From: Prevotellaceae bacterium UBA6417
GTDB lineage: Bacteria > Bacteroidota > Bacteroidia > Bacteroidales > Bacteroidaceae
Direction: 5' to 3'
Length of the DNA stretch: 64,000 bases
Assembly: GCA_002439755.1 (NCBI GenBank)
Contig: DJPH01000052.1
Coordinates: 1 to 64,000, forward strand
Shown here piece after piece: positions 8,718-17,496 of the stretch. Position 1 is the stretch's first letter, and each line of letters opens with the position of its first letter. The notes below the pieces were generated by a model. That model made no database searches and had not been told where the DNA came from. It saw only the letters and a program-made list of their open reading frames with translations. The position numbers and the translations under genes are program-made.

Positions 8718-9590
8718 TTATTCCAAGTAACGGCTGAAGAATTTCCATATTTCCTCGCCTGTGTCCAAGTCTTCGGTGCACCAGCAATGAGTTGCTCCTA
8801 CAACTTCGTATAGCCAAACGTCATTGCGGGTTTTCGGATTGCTGTAGCGATGGTGTATTACCCGATGGCCGTTCTTTTCAAACGATTTGCCCGGAATGGT
8901 ATCAGTTTCGATTTGGGTACAACGATTTTTGGCAACGAAATAGTTGATGGCCAGTGGCACAGATAAGTAAGCTCCCCAACCACCTTTATTGGTAAGGTCG
9001 CCCCACCATTCGGAAGTTCGATCTTCCGTTCCGTGTATTTCAAGGAAAGGGATGGCTTTGGGTGCTTCCAAAGCTTCATACATCCATACCAATGTAAGGC
9101 CAGCCAACGACCCTAAGGCCTTAAATGTGTTTTGCTTGGAATAGGCCAGCAGGTAACACATTTCCCCGCCGTTTGACATGCCGGTTAGGAAGGTGTTCTT
9201 CTTACTGAGATGGTACTTCTTCTGTACGAATCGCGCCATCTTACACATCACTTCAATATCATTGACCTTCCAACCTTCTTGGAATGGGTAGCCAACATTC
9301 CAACTCCGATGTTTCGTGGGGTCTTTCAAACCAAGCGGTACGCACAAGGCAAATTTATGCCGTTCAGCCGCATCGTTCATCCAGGTATTAATGCTTCCAT
9401 TACCACCATAACCGTGAAGGGCAAAGACGAGAGGCGCATCTTCGGGTAAGCCATCAGGCAGAAACATCTTGAAGTGCCGAATGTCTCCTCCGATTTTTGT
9501 TGAATCGTTGATGATTCTTCGGGCATATACATCGGCATTTGCCGATGCAATAGCCAGGAGCAACGCATTCAGAATGATAGGGAGCTTCAC
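8718..9590 (-). CDS. Secreted alpha/beta-hydrolase esterase (PHB depolymerase/CE1-like)
   Basis: 290 residues with a signal peptide (MKLPIILNALLLAIASANA). The fold is that of polyhydroxybutyrate depolymerase-like and feruloyl esterases: oxyanion region VFALHGYGGNGS, nucleophile elbow TGMSNGGEMCY, acid in EIHGTEDRTSEWW, and a late histidine in VVGATHCWC. In gut and oral Bacteroidota such enzymes usually deacylate plant or host glycans; the substrate here is unknown. It lies 12 bases downstream of an outer-membrane barrel gene and is probably translated from the same transcript. Confidence 0.85.
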   Translation of the reverse strand: MKLPIILNALLLAIASANADVYARRIINDSTKIGGDIRHFKMFLPDGLPEDAPLVFALHGYGGNGSINTWMNDAAERHKFALCVPLGLKDPTKHRSWNVGYPFQEGWKVNDIEVMCKMARFVQKKYHLSKKNTFLTGMSNGGEMCYLLAYSKQNTFKALGSLAGLTLVWMYEALEAPKAIPFLEIHGTEDRTSEWWGDLTNKGGWGAYLSVPLAINYFVAKNRCTQIETDTIPGKSFEKNGHRVIHHRYSNPKTRNDVWLYEVVGATHCWCTEDLDTGEEIWKFFSRYLE

Positions 9591-9602
9591 TGTTTCAACT
9601 GT

Positions 9603-10226
9603 TTAGTCAATAGTAAATAAATATCCGATGGAAATTTGTATGCTTCGGTTTTGCGAATCGAAGTTCTTCAAGCACTTGGTCAGTCCCAAAGCATAACGGG
9701 CATCAAAGAAGATTCCATTGGCCATTTCAAAGCCTAGTCCTGCAGCAATTGAAAAGTCAAGACGGTTTTGCGACCAGTCTGTCACTTCCGGAGTATCCTT
9801 CAGCTTGGTAGAATTATCAATCAAGTACGATATTTGAGGCCCCAATTGCAGGCAAAATCCGTTTTTCCCTTGTGGATAGAATTTGGCGATAAGCGGCATA
9901 CTCAGGTAATGGCTGCGATTTTTTAAGTCTTGTGTATCGTAGCTATACATATGTATCGGTGTTTTGAATCCCATCTGGTTATAGAGCAATTCTCCCTGAA
10001 AGCCCCAGTGTGAGTTGATGTCATAGGCGGCTACGGCTCCGATGCGTGGCCCGATGATGTTCTTCAACTCTGTAAAAGCAGGCTTTTGTTCAGTGACGCG
10101 CGACCAGTTGGCTCCAATCTTGCCACCGATTTTCCATTGTGCGTGTACCGGCAAAAATGCAGTGCTGAAGATGGTTATACATAAGAATGCAATGCACCAT
10201 CTGTTCAATTTCATTCCCATTTCCAT
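9603..10226 (-). CDS. Small outer-membrane beta-barrel protein (PorT-like fold)
   Basis: 207 residues. A signal peptide precedes PVHAQWKIGGKIGANWSRV, and the rest alternates short amphipathic strands with glycine turns (WGFQGELLYNQMGF, GFCLQLGPQISYLI, FSIAAGLGFEM, IFFDARYALGLT), ending in an aromatic strand ISIGYLFTID. This is the eight-strand barrel type common in Bacteroidota. ATG at 10226 or 10214 could be the start; the second gives a cleaner signal peptide. It forms a pair with the esterase gene 12 bases downstream. A transport role has not been shown for such small barrels. Confidence 0.82.
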   Translation of the reverse strand: MEMGMKLNRWCIAFLCITIFSTAFLPVHAQWKIGGKIGANWSRVTEQKPAFTELKNIIGPRIGAVAAYDINSHWGFQGELLYNQMGFKTPIHMYSYDTQDLKNRSHYLSMPLIAKFYPQGKNGFCLQLGPQISYLIDNSTKLKDTPEVTDWSQNRLDFSIAAGLGFEMANGIFFDARYALGLTKCLKNFDSQNRSIQISIGYLFTID

Positions 10227-10349
10227 TGTAAGTGTCTTTGTCCTGTTAGTATTCTTTTAAAACAAAACGACATTTGCTGTTTTTTATTGTGCAAAGTGTC
10301 GGTAATACCATTGTCCGTATGCTATTCGACATTGGTAAAGACAGTAAAG

Positions 10350-10395
10350 AAGTATGAGCAAATAAATGCAGTCCGCCGTCCATCTGCTCATACTT
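10350..10395 (-). terminator. Hairpin terminator downstream of the 10440-11249 gene
   Basis: Arms AAGTATGAGCA (10350-10360) and TGCTCATACTT (10385-10395) form a perfect 11-bp stem. The minus-strand tail is only T-rich (CTTTACTGTCTTT), so termination may be partial. The remaining intergenic sequence up to 10226 shows nothing else convincing. Confidence 0.6.
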
Positions 10396-10439
10396 GCACG
10401 TGAACTTACCACCTTATTCAATATCGATAAGATAAAAAA

Positions 10440-11249
10440 TCATTCAATCTTTATCAATGCACCGGTTTTGACGGTTTCTTTCTTGGTTGTTCCATCAGGC
10501 AGAGTGTAGCTAAGTATGCCGGTAAAACTTCCGTTAAAAGCTTTCATATCAGGGACGTATTGCACTCTTTTTAGCTGATCGTCAAGCATGGGATTCAGGT
10601 AATCAACTTTTAGATGAGAGAAACTCAGAGGGCGCACGGAAACATTGTGAATCTGCTTATTTGCGGTGTCATATTCTGCTGTAAATTCCAAATGGGCGTC
10701 ATAGCCGTCCACGCTGGAAAAAACGAGACTTTTCAATATCGTATTCCCATTGTTTTCGACAATAGAATAGGGCTGTGCTGGTGGTAGTGGGAAACCTATC
10801 TCCAATACGCCTCCATCTTTTTCCCCATTCTTTTTCTTTTCATCTATCTTTTGACCCTCGGCTCTAAGAATGTCATATGTCTGCTTCCGTATCTCTTCAT
10901 TCATCAATCGGGCTTGTTTAAGAACCTGCTGCTTATTAAAATCTATCTTGTAGAATGAGCTCAACTTTTGCCATATGGCATACTCTTCAGGCGAAGTTAC
11001 ATTCTTAACCCATACAGGTATCTTTTCATTTTCGGCAGAACAAATAACGCAAGAAAGGAATAACCAAACAAATAAAATACGTGTCTTTATATTATGATCG
11101 TTGTATATATACTCAATATGTTTATTGGTTTTGATTTTTATTTTTACATTGCAAATATACGAATGAATAATGATGCGACAAAACATTTTAAAGAAAATAA
11201 ATAACGAAAGAGGTGGTTTTTGTGTTAATGATATGAGGAGAAAACGCAA
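10440..11249 (-). CDS. Small secreted protein, probably DUF4891 type
   Basis: The open frame is 269 codons, but the real protein is shorter. A signal peptide is obvious at TRILFVWLFLSCVICSA, followed by ENEKIPVWVKNVTSPEEYAIWQKLSSFYKIDF and a C-terminal beta-rich region ending SYTLPDGTTKKETVKTGALIKIE. This resembles the DUF4891 family of secreted Bacteroidota proteins, of unknown function. The likely promoter (minus-strand TATATTTG, 11152-11159) lies inside the frame, so ATG 11249 and ATG 11186 would be upstream of transcription. Between it and the signal peptide there is no in-frame ATG, GTG or TTG; ATT at 11117 is a candidate. The start is unresolved. Confidence 0.6.
   Translation of the reverse strand: MRFLLISLTQKPPLSLFIFFKMFCRIIIHSYICNVKIKIKTNKHIEYIYNDHNIKTRILFVWLFLSCVICSAENEKIPVWVKNVTSPEEYAIWQKLSSFYKIDFNKQQVLKQARLMNEEIRKQTYDILRAEGQKIDEKKKNGEKDGGVLEIGFPLPPAQPYSIVENNGNTILKSLVFSSVDGYDAHLEFTAEYDTANKQIHNVSVRPLSFSHLKVDYLNPMLDDQLKRVQYVPDMKAFNGSFTGILSYTLPDGTTKKETVKTGALIKIE
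11152..11159 (-). promoter_or_regulatory. -7 box of the DUF4891-like gene
   Basis: Minus-strand TATATTTG fits TAnnTTTG, about 35 bases before the ATT at 11117. It bears directly on where that gene starts. Confidence 0.5.
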
Positions 11250-11288
11250 GTTTCTATGCTGCGTGGCTTTCCTCTCGCTGATTTTTCG

Positions 11289-11296
11289 TAAGTTTG
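11289..11296 (+). promoter_or_regulatory. -7 box of the nadE operon
   Basis: TAAGTTTG, 37 bases before the nadE ATG, with a CTTTC -33-like element about 17 bases upstream. Confidence 0.6.
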
Positions 11297-11333
11297 CACC
11301 GATATTTATTCACCAATACAGAGATATAGGCTG

Positions 11334-13262
11334 ATGAATTATGGATTTGTAAGAGTGGCGACGGCCGTTCCTTCTGTGAAAGTTGCCAATTGTGAGTACA
11401 ACATCTCACAAATGGAAGAGCTGATAATCCAGGCTTGTGAAAGCCACGCAGAGGTAATCTGCTTCCCTGAGCTGTCAGTGACATCGTATACGTGTCAGGA
11501 TTTGTTTCACCAGGAATTGCTTTTGGAAGAGGCCGAGCTGGCTTTTATGAAACTTGTCGATGCCACCCGTTCAATGAATATCATCGTGATAGTCGGGTTG
11601 CCGATCAGTTTTGGCGGAGTGCTTTATAACTGTGCCGCCGTGTTCTTCAAAGGGAAGATACTGGGTTATGTCCCTAAGAGCTACCTTCCCAATTATCAGG
11701 AGTTTTATGAAAAGCGTTGGTTCTCCTCTGCCTTGGATTTGCCTAATTCCACGATCTATTATGCAGGCCAATCGGCTCGCATAGGGTGTCATCTGCTTTT
11801 CAAGACCGGCTCGTTTACGTTTGGAATCGAGATTTGTGAAGACTTATGGGCAACGGTTCCTCCCAGCAGCAATCAGGCCTTGCACGGCGCGGAGATAATC
11901 TTCAACCTGAGTGCTGACAATGACGGGATAGGCAAACACGAATATCTTAAAGGCCTTATCAGCCAGCAGAGTGCCCGTTGTCTGTGTGGTTATGTCTATT
12001 CGGGCTGCGGCTTTGGCGAGAGCACCCAGGACATCGTGTTCAGCGGAAAAGGTTTCATCTATGAAGAGGGGGTGCTATTGGCTGAGGCGCGTCGCTTCAG
12101 TATGGAGCCTCAATTGACGGTGAGTGAGATAGACGTAGAGAAACTTCGTCACGAACGTCGCCTCAATACGACGTTTGCAACAAGTGCAAGCCGTGATGCC
12201 GGCAACCAGTCGTATGAGATCATCGACAGTCATGCCATTTTCGATTATACCGGTTTTGAACTGAGCCGAAGCATCGATGCTCATCCCTTTGTGCCCTGTG
12301 GCGCAGCCTTGGACGAGCGTTGTGAAGAGATCATTAGCATACAGGTAGAAGGCTTGTCCAAGCGTTTGCTCCATACCAAGGCTCAGACAGCTGTCATCGG
12401 CATCAGCGGAGGTCTGGACTCCACGCTGGCTTTGCTGGTCTGTGTGCGTGCCTTCGACCGGTTGGGCATGAGCAGGAAAGGCATTGTAGGTATCACAATG
12501 CCAGGGTTCGGAACCACTACACGTACCTATACCAATGCCACCAACTTGATGAAGTTTTTGGGCACAAGCATCCGCGAAATAGCCATTGCCGATGCCTGCA
12601 TACAGCATTTCAAGGACTTGGGCATTGATTCCTCGGTGCACGATGTCACTTATGAAAACAGTCAGGCCCGCGAGCGTACACAGATATTGATGGATGCTGC
12701 CAACCAGATGAACGGCATCGTGGTGGGCACGGGCGACCTGAGCGAACTGGCTTTGGGCTGGGCCACATACAACGGAGACCACATGAGCATGTACGGAGTC
12801 AATGTTTCCGTACCTAAAACTCTGGTACGTCATCTTGTCGTTTGGTTTGCAAGTCACATCGACGACCGCAACTGCAGCACCACTTTGCTGGACATTGCAG
12901 ACACTCCCATCAGCCCGGAGCTGCTCCCGGCCGATGCTTCTGACAACATTGCACAAAAGACAGAAGACCTTGTGGGCCCTTACGAGCTGCACGACTTTTT
13001 CCTGTATTATTTTCTGCGGTTCGGCTTTTCTCCGGCCAAGATTTACTTTATGGCATGCCGGGCCTTCGATAATTATGATGCCGATACCGTGAAGCACTGG
13101 CTGCAAGTCTTCCTTCGTCGCTTCTTCAGCCAGCAGTTCAAGCGCAGTTGTCTGCCCGACGGCCCCAAAGTGGGCAGCTGCTCGTTGAGTCCGAGAGGTG
13201 ATTGGCGCATGCCGAGTGATGCCGATTCGTCGGGTTGGCTCAGCAGGTGTGACGATTTGTAA
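11334..13262 (+). CDS. nadE: Glutamine-dependent NAD+ synthetase
   Basis: 642 residues, the usual two-domain length. The N-terminal nitrilase-fold glutaminase carries the triad Glu46 (CFPELSVT), Lys115 (VPKSYLPN) and Cys168 (GIEICEDLW); the C-terminal ATP-PPase synthetase carries SGGLDST at 358-364 and the block [21 protein letters not shown]. It amidates nicotinic acid adenine dinucleotide to NAD+ with ammonia from glutamine, in the cytoplasm. It heads a five-gene operon with gaps of only 13-34 bases. nadD lies elsewhere in this window (29138-29788). Confidence 0.96.
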   Translation: MNYGFVRVATAVPSVKVANCEYNISQMEELIIQACESHAEVICFPELSVTSYTCQDLFHQELLLEEAELAFMKLVDATRSMNIIVIVGLPISFGGVLYNCAAVFFKGKILGYVPKSYLPNYQEFYEKRWFSSALDLPNSTIYYAGQSARIGCHLLFKTGSFTFGIEICEDLWATVPPSSNQALHGAEIIFNLSADNDGIGKHEYLKGLISQQSARCLCGYVYSGCGFGESTQDIVFSGKGFIYEEGVLLAEARRFSMEPQLTVSEIDVEKLRHERRLNTTFATSASRDAGNQSYEIIDSHAIFDYTGFELSRSIDAHPFVPCGAALDERCEEIISIQVEGLSKRLLHTKAQTAVIGISGGLDSTLALLVCVRAFDRLGMSRKGIVGITMPGFGTTTRTYTNATNLMKFLGTSIREIAIADACIQHFKDLGIDSSVHDVTYENSQARERTQILMDAANQMNGIVVGTGDLSELALGWATYNGDHMSMYGVNVSVPKTLVRHLVVWFASHIDDRNCSTTLLDIADTPISPELLPADASDNIAQKTEDLVGPYELHDFFLYYFLRFGFSPAKIYFMACRAFDNYDADTVKHWLQVFLRRFFSQQFKRSCLPDGPKVGSCSLSPRGDWRMPSDADSSGWLSRCDDL

Positions 13263-13275
13263 AGCCTCATACATC

Positions 13276-13836
13276 ATGAAACAGATAATAACTTGCATTG
13301 CCTTGCTGCTGTTGCTGGCCTGTCCCTCCGTGACACATGCAAAATCGGATGGCGACATCTTCGCGAAAGTTGTGGCACCCGACAGCGGACGATTGTATAA
13401 GGGCGACAGTACAGTTGTGTCGATTTACGTCTATTCAAGGTCTCCCATCAGCAGCATAGATATAGAAGACAAGCGTCTGCACATAGCCGGATGTGAGGTA
13501 AGGAAGCTTTATGCCCGCAAACGCCAATCCGTTACACGCATCAATGGGCAGACTTATTATACAGTGCTTGGAGCCTTGTATTCCGTGGCGTCCGACAAGA
13601 AAGGAAAGATTCATTTTCCGCAGCTGTCGCTCACGGCCAACCTGCTTGTCGAGCAGGAAGACGAGAGGGAGCGTAGGGCAGACCCGTTCTTCGGACCCTT
13701 CGATGACTTTTTCAGGCAGCCGTCCTATAAGAAAGTGAAAAGGTCAATCCGTACACCTCTTTACAAGATGGAAGTAGTGGATGCACCCCGCAAGACCATG
13801 CGCGAGCTGCAGCGAAGCGGCAAGACGATAATATAG
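13276..13836 (+). CDS. Exported BatD-like N-terminal-domain protein
   Basis: 186 residues. The signal peptide MKQIITCIALLLLLACPSVTHA precedes a beta-sandwich resembling the first domain of BatD (oxygen-tolerance) proteins: FAKVVAPDSGRLYKGDSTVVSIYVYS, then TVLGALYSVASDKKGKIHFPQLSLTANLL. Full BatD proteins are about 600 residues with several such domains and a membrane helix; only one domain and a basic tail remain, so this is a stand-alone short form. ATG 13276 fits the signal peptide and sits 13 bases after nadE; an earlier ATG at 13198 would overlap nadE. The function is unknown. Confidence 0.7.
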   Translation: MKQIITCIALLLLLACPSVTHAKSDGDIFAKVVAPDSGRLYKGDSTVVSIYVYSRSPISSIDIEDKRLHIAGCEVRKLYARKRQSVTRINGQTYYTVLGALYSVASDKKGKIHFPQLSLTANLLVEQEDERERRADPFFGPFDDFFRQPSYKKVKRSIRTPLYKMEVVDAPRKTMRELQRSGKTII

Positions 13837-13853
13837 AAAAGTGATAATAAGAT

Positions 13854-14237
13854 ATGATGACAATGGAACTTGAAAAAGGACTCAAGGGCGAAGCAACGCT
13901 CGTTGTGTCGTCCAAGGACACGGCACTGTCGATGGGTTCGGGCGATATGCCGGTGCTGGCCACTCCGGCCATGCTGGCCCTGATGGAGCATGCCGCCATG
14001 ACAGCCGTAGCAGGTGCTTTGCCCGAAGGCAGTACCACGGTGGGCGGCTATATCGAAAGCAGCCACCTGCGGCCTAGCAAGATAGGCAGCACAGTTGTTG
14101 CCAAGGCTGTTCTGACCGAGACGGATGGCAGGAAACTCACTTTCACCATCGAGGCTTACGATGGTGAAACCTTGATAGGGTCGGGAAAGCATCTGCGCTT
14201 CGTTGTAGACAGAAAGCGGTTTTTGGAAAAACTGTAG
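13854..14237 (+). CDS. Hotdog-fold acyl-CoA thioesterase (FlK-like)
   Basis: 127 residues. The single hotdog domain resembles fluoroacetyl-CoA thioesterase-type proteins: VLATPAMLALMEHAAMTAV forms the long helix with the catalytic-type glutamate and histidine (MEHAA), followed by STTVGGYIESSHLRPSKIGSTVVAKAVL and a final strand GSGKHLRFVVDRKRF. These cytoplasmic enzymes hydrolyse short acyl-CoAs; the substrate is not known here. It lies third in the nadE operon, 17 bases behind the BatD-like gene. An ATG at 13860 is an alternative start. Confidence 0.82.
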   Translation: MMTMELEKGLKGEATLVVSSKDTALSMGSGDMPVLATPAMLALMEHAAMTAVAGALPEGSTTVGGYIESSHLRPSKIGSTVVAKAVLTETDGRKLTFTIEAYDGETLIGSGKHLRFVVDRKRFLEKL

Positions 14238-14271
14238 CAAGAAAATACATTACATTAACAGATAATCAGAT

Positions 14272-14466
14272 ATGAGTGACGGACACTTTAACCGAAGCCT
14301 ATTGCCGCGCACGGACTATCAAAGCGGATACCGTGCCGGCCAGGCTGCATCACGCAGACAGGCCGAGACTGTATTTCGGCATGTTGTGCAGACGGAGCTT
14401 TCCCATCTGTCTCCCGAAGAGCAGGAAGCAGTCTGTCGTGCGTTCAAGGAAGGTCTGAATCAATAA
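14272..14466 (+). CDS. Conserved small protein of unknown function (64 residues)
   Basis: A 64-residue hydrophilic protein with no signal peptide or membrane segment. It begins MSDGHFNRSLLPRTDYQSGYRAGQAASRR and ends in a likely amphipathic helix (SHLSPEEQEAVCRAFKEGL). I believe it is real because it lies in the operon with spacing like its neighbours (34 bases after the thioesterase, 13 before the metalloprotease) and uses similar codons. No function is recognised. Confidence 0.68.
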   Translation: MSDGHFNRSLLPRTDYQSGYRAGQAASRRQAETVFRHVVQTELSHLSPEEQEAVCRAFKEGLNQ

Positions 14467-14479
14467 AACAAACAATCCC

Positions 14480-17092
14480 ATGAAGAAAAACTTTTTAGTG
14501 GCCGTATTTGCCGGTGTCGGTCTGTTGGTCTCCAACCCCTTGCCGGCCAATGTCACCGGTGATGAAGCCGATGCGACCGGCTTCATCTTCAAGAAGAAAA
14601 AGGCAAAGACCGCGGCCAAGACCAAAGAAGCCCCCGGGCAGCCCGTGCAGCCCAAGGATGTGCAGGGGCCTGTCAACCCCTCCATACGTCAGATTGTGAG
14701 CAACAAGGAGAGTATGTTTCAGGTTTCCAAGGACAAGGACAACTGGTATTTCACTCTTCCCGATTCGCTTTTGGGACGTCTCATCCTGGCTGTGACACGT
14801 TTCACCTCAACTCCTGCGGGCTACGACCAATACGGAGGTGAGGAAGTGAGAGAGCAGACCGTATACTTCGAACTGTCTCCCGACGGTCGCAATCTATTCT
14901 TGAAGTCGGAAATTATCTATAGTCGTTCAGATACGCTCGATGCCATCAACAAGGCTGTAAACAGCAGCACTGCCAACCCCATCCTGCAATCGTTCAGGCT
15001 GGAAAGCGGTGCCCCCAAGGGTCACTATAAGATAAATGTGAGCAGCCTGTTACTGGGAGAAAACAGTTTTTCCCTTGACAAAGACACCCGTCGTGACATG
15101 GAGCTTGGCGGCATGATTGGCGGAGGAGCCTCCTACATCGAGAGCGTTCACAGCTATCCCATCAATACAGAGGTGAGAACGGTGCGTACCTATTCGGGCA
15201 ATTCCGACAAGCTTCTTTCCTCGGCCATCGCTAATTCGATATCGATAGGCTTGAACACCTCGTTCCTGCTTCTGCCCAAGGAGCCCATGCGTGCCCGCAT
15301 ATACGACCCTCGTGTAGGCTATTTCACGGATGCCTATAACGTGTTCAGCGACAACGATCAAAAGATGACTGTCAAGCGTTTCATTACACGTTGGCGTCTC
15401 GAACCCAAGGACGAGGACATCGAGAAGATGAAGCGCGGCGAGCTGGTCGAGCCGAAAAAACAGATTGTCTACTACATAGATCCGGCCACGCCCAAGCAGT
15501 GGGTGCCCTATCTCATTGAGGGTGTCAACGACTGGAACAGGGCCTTTGAGCGTGCAGGCTTTAAAAATGCCATTGTAGGTAAGCCATGGCCCGACTCGTG
15601 TAAAGATATGAGCTTAGAGGACGCTCGCTTTGCCGTGATACGCTATTTAGCATCACCGGTGGCTAATGCCTATGGACCCCAGGTGCACGACCCGCGCAGC
15701 GGTGAGATTCTGGAGAGCCATGTTGGATGGTACCATAACGTAATGACGCTGGTTCACGACTGGTATATGTTGCAGACGGCCAATGTGGATCCGCGTGCCC
15801 GCAGTGCCAAGTTCAGCGATGAGCTGATGGGACAGCTCATCCGTTTTGTGTCGTCTCATGAGATAGGACATACCTTGGGACTGCGTCACAACTTCGGGTC
15901 AAGCAGCACCGTTCCGGTAGAGAAGCTCCGCGACAAAGCCTGGGTGGCAGCCCATGGCCATACACCCTCCATTATGGACTATGCGCGTTTCAACTATGTG
16001 GCCCAGCCCGAAGACGGCATGACCGAGCATGAATTGTTCCCGCGCATCAACGATTATGACATGTGGGCCATACAGTGGGGCTACATGCCTGTCTTTGATG
16101 CCACCGATTCGGAAAGCGACCGTTACATGCTGAGCAAGGTGACTACCGACAGCATTGCTGCCAACCGCCGCCTGTGGTGGGGCGATGGAGAGGGTTACCG
16201 CAGCGACCCCCGCAGACAAACCGAGGACCTTGGCGACGATGCCGTCAAGGCCGGCGAATATGGCATCAAGAACCTCAAGGCCGAGATTGGCCATCTTCAG
16301 GAGTGGAACTATTGGGGAAACGACACCGAGGAGCGCAACCTTAAGGGTATCTATAACCAGCTTCTCAATCAGTTTCTCAGGTATTGCGGCCATGTGGCCA
16401 ACTATGTCTCGGGTACCTACTATGAGGTGAAGACCCCCGATGAGCCGGGCAACATGTATTCGCCCACACCGCGCGAAAAGGAAAAATCCGTGTTGCCGTT
16501 CTTCGACAAGTATGTATTCACGGCCCCCGAATGGTTGGTTGACGTACCCTACATAAGCCGCATCACCGACGACAAAGAGGCTGTGATGGAGCGCATAGGC
16601 AACTTTGCAGTGGATATGCTCACTATAAGCGGACGCCTGCAAGGTCTCAATTCCAACTATCCGGTGCAGGAGTTCCTGCCCGAAATGACCACGATGATTT
16701 TCCGCGAACTCGACACAAAGAAGCCCGTCACACGTTATCGTCGCAACCTCCAGCGCAGGTTTGTCAACAGTCTGACACGCAACTTCAACACCTACAAGGC
16801 CGATGACCCGAGCGACCAGATTGCCGTGACACTGATGATACTCAAGGACCTTCAGAAGCGCACCAAGGCTGCAGCAGCCTCCGTAAGCGACACAATGACC
16901 AAGGCACACTACCGGCAGATGGCCGACCAGATAGAACGTTCGCTGTCAATATCGGCCGGGGGAACCAATGCCAATGCCACGTCGCGCATCGTCATGAGAG
17001 GCCTGAACGAAGACAACGAAAAGGGCACCAATATCGTTCCTTTCGAGTCTGACTGCTGCTTCCCCGTGGTGAACTATGACCTCTGCCCTTAG
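14480..17092 (+). CDS. Large exported zinc metalloprotease (DUF5117/DUF5118 type)
   Basis: 870 residues. A signal peptide (MKKNFLVAVFAGVGLLVSNPLPA) is followed by a basic linker, an N-terminal domain and then a metzincin-like catalytic core with the extended zinc motif HEIGHTLGLRHN at about residues 460-471 and SIMDYARFNYV as the Met-turn. Proteins of this type, with DUF5117/DUF5118 and a matrixin-like core, are common in Bacteroidota. They are presumed periplasmic or surface endopeptidases without a defined substrate. No type IX sorting tail is visible. It ends the nadE operon; the 23-bp phased array begins about 55 bases after its stop. Confidence 0.86.
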   Translation: MKKNFLVAVFAGVGLLVSNPLPANVTGDEADATGFIFKKKKAKTAAKTKEAPGQPVQPKDVQGPVNPSIRQIVSNKESMFQVSKDKDNWYFTLPDSLLGRLILAVTRFTSTPAGYDQYGGEEVREQTVYFELSPDGRNLFLKSEIIYSRSDTLDAINKAVNSSTANPILQSFRLESGAPKGHYKINVSSLLLGENSFSLDKDTRRDMELGGMIGGGASYIESVHSYPINTEVRTVRTYSGNSDKLLSSAIANSISIGLNTSFLLLPKEPMRARIYDPRVGYFTDAYNVFSDNDQKMTVKRFITRWRLEPKDEDIEKMKRGELVEPKKQIVYYIDPATPKQWVPYLIEGVNDWNRAFERAGFKNAIVGKPWPDSCKDMSLEDARFAVIRYLASPVANAYGPQVHDPRSGEILESHVGWYHNVMTLVHDWYMLQTANVDPRARSAKFSDELMGQLIRFVSSHEIGHTLGLRHNFGSSSTVPVEKLRDKAWVAAHGHTPSIMDYARFNYVAQPEDGMTEHELFPRINDYDMWAIQWGYMPVFDATDSESDRYMLSKVTTDSIAANRRLWWGDGEGYRSDPRRQTEDLGDDAVKAGEYGIKNLKAEIGHLQEWNYWGNDTEERNLKGIYNQLLNQFLRYCGHVANYVSGTYYEVKTPDEPGNMYSPTPREKEKSVLPFFDKYVFTAPEWLVDVPYISRITDDKEAVMERIGNFAVDMLTISGRLQGLNSNYPVQEFLPEMTTMIFRELDTKKPVTRYRRNLQRRFVNSLTRNFNTYKADDPSDQIAVTLMILKDLQKRTKAAAASVSDTMTKAHYRQMADQIERSLSISAGGTNANATSRIVMRGLNEDNEKGTNIVPFESDCCFPVVNYDLCP

Positions 17093-17144
17093 GCCTGCAA
17101 CAGTGCTGTGCCTGACAGAAATGGCAGATCCCATACATTGCAAC

Positions 17145-17260
17145 TTGTTTCCTGTACAGGGAAGAGGTCGTTTCATGTACATGAAACACATTGTTTCATG
17201 CGGGGAAACACATTGTTCTCTGTACAGGAAACACGTTGCGATGTGCCGCATTGCAACCTG
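17145..17260. repeat. 23-bp phased palindrome array, copy 1
   Basis: Four inverted repeats of the type GTTTC-N8-GAAAC start at 17147, 17170, 17193 and 17215, about 23 bp apart. The second is the perfect palindrome GTTTCATGTACATGAAAC. A fifth, diverged unit (GTTGC...GCAAC) spans 17235-17257. Positions 17171-17200 are identical to 61091-61120 in the second copy. The rest of the intergenic stretch to 17420 shows no gene. Confidence 0.8.
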
Positions 17261-17421
17261 CACGCTGAAACATTGCAGTCTGCACATCCGCCAAAGACGC
17301 AAAAAGAGCCAATGTGTCAGAAATGCGTTAGATTTGCACACAAGACAGTACAAAAAGATATTCTGAAAATGAATTTTTCAGTTTCTTAGGGCTGCAAACT
17401 GGCCCTTATGTACAAATAGCA

Positions 17422-17452
17422 TTGCAAAAGCAAGAAAAAAGTGCGAACTTTG
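17422..17452 (+). promoter_or_regulatory. Promoter of the TonB/protease operon
   Basis: TTG (17422-17424), 20 bases, then GAACTTTG (17445-17452), close to TTTG-N19-TAnnTTTG. It places the transcript start near 17459, so ATG 17422 cannot be the start codon and ATG 17497 is preferred. Confidence 0.55.
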
Positions 17453-17496
17453 CAGCGTATAAAGTAAATGTCATATCTTTAGATCAAAGCCAAAGC

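Noticed and set aside
10227..10440. tRNA or small RNA gene in the intergenic region
   Set aside because: Only a terminator-type hairpin is visible; no cloverleaf, promoter or conserved RNA motif was recognised here or in the other gaps.
13198..13275. Upstream start for the BatD-like gene
   Set aside because: It would overlap the end of nadE by 65 bases and bury the signal peptide; ATG 13276 fits better.
12075..13358. A 427-codon minus-strand open frame
   Set aside because: It is antisense to nadE, whose domains and catalytic residues are complete; the frame has no recognisable domain.
15899..16909. A 336-codon minus-strand open frame
   Set aside because: It is antisense to the metalloprotease gene and is composed of shadow codons without a domain.
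17145..17260. CRISPR-like array from the regular 23-bp spacing (also considered at 61088-61222 and for the 21-bp arrays)
   Set aside because: There are no unique spacers between repeats, the units are palindromic and contiguous, and no cas gene is present.
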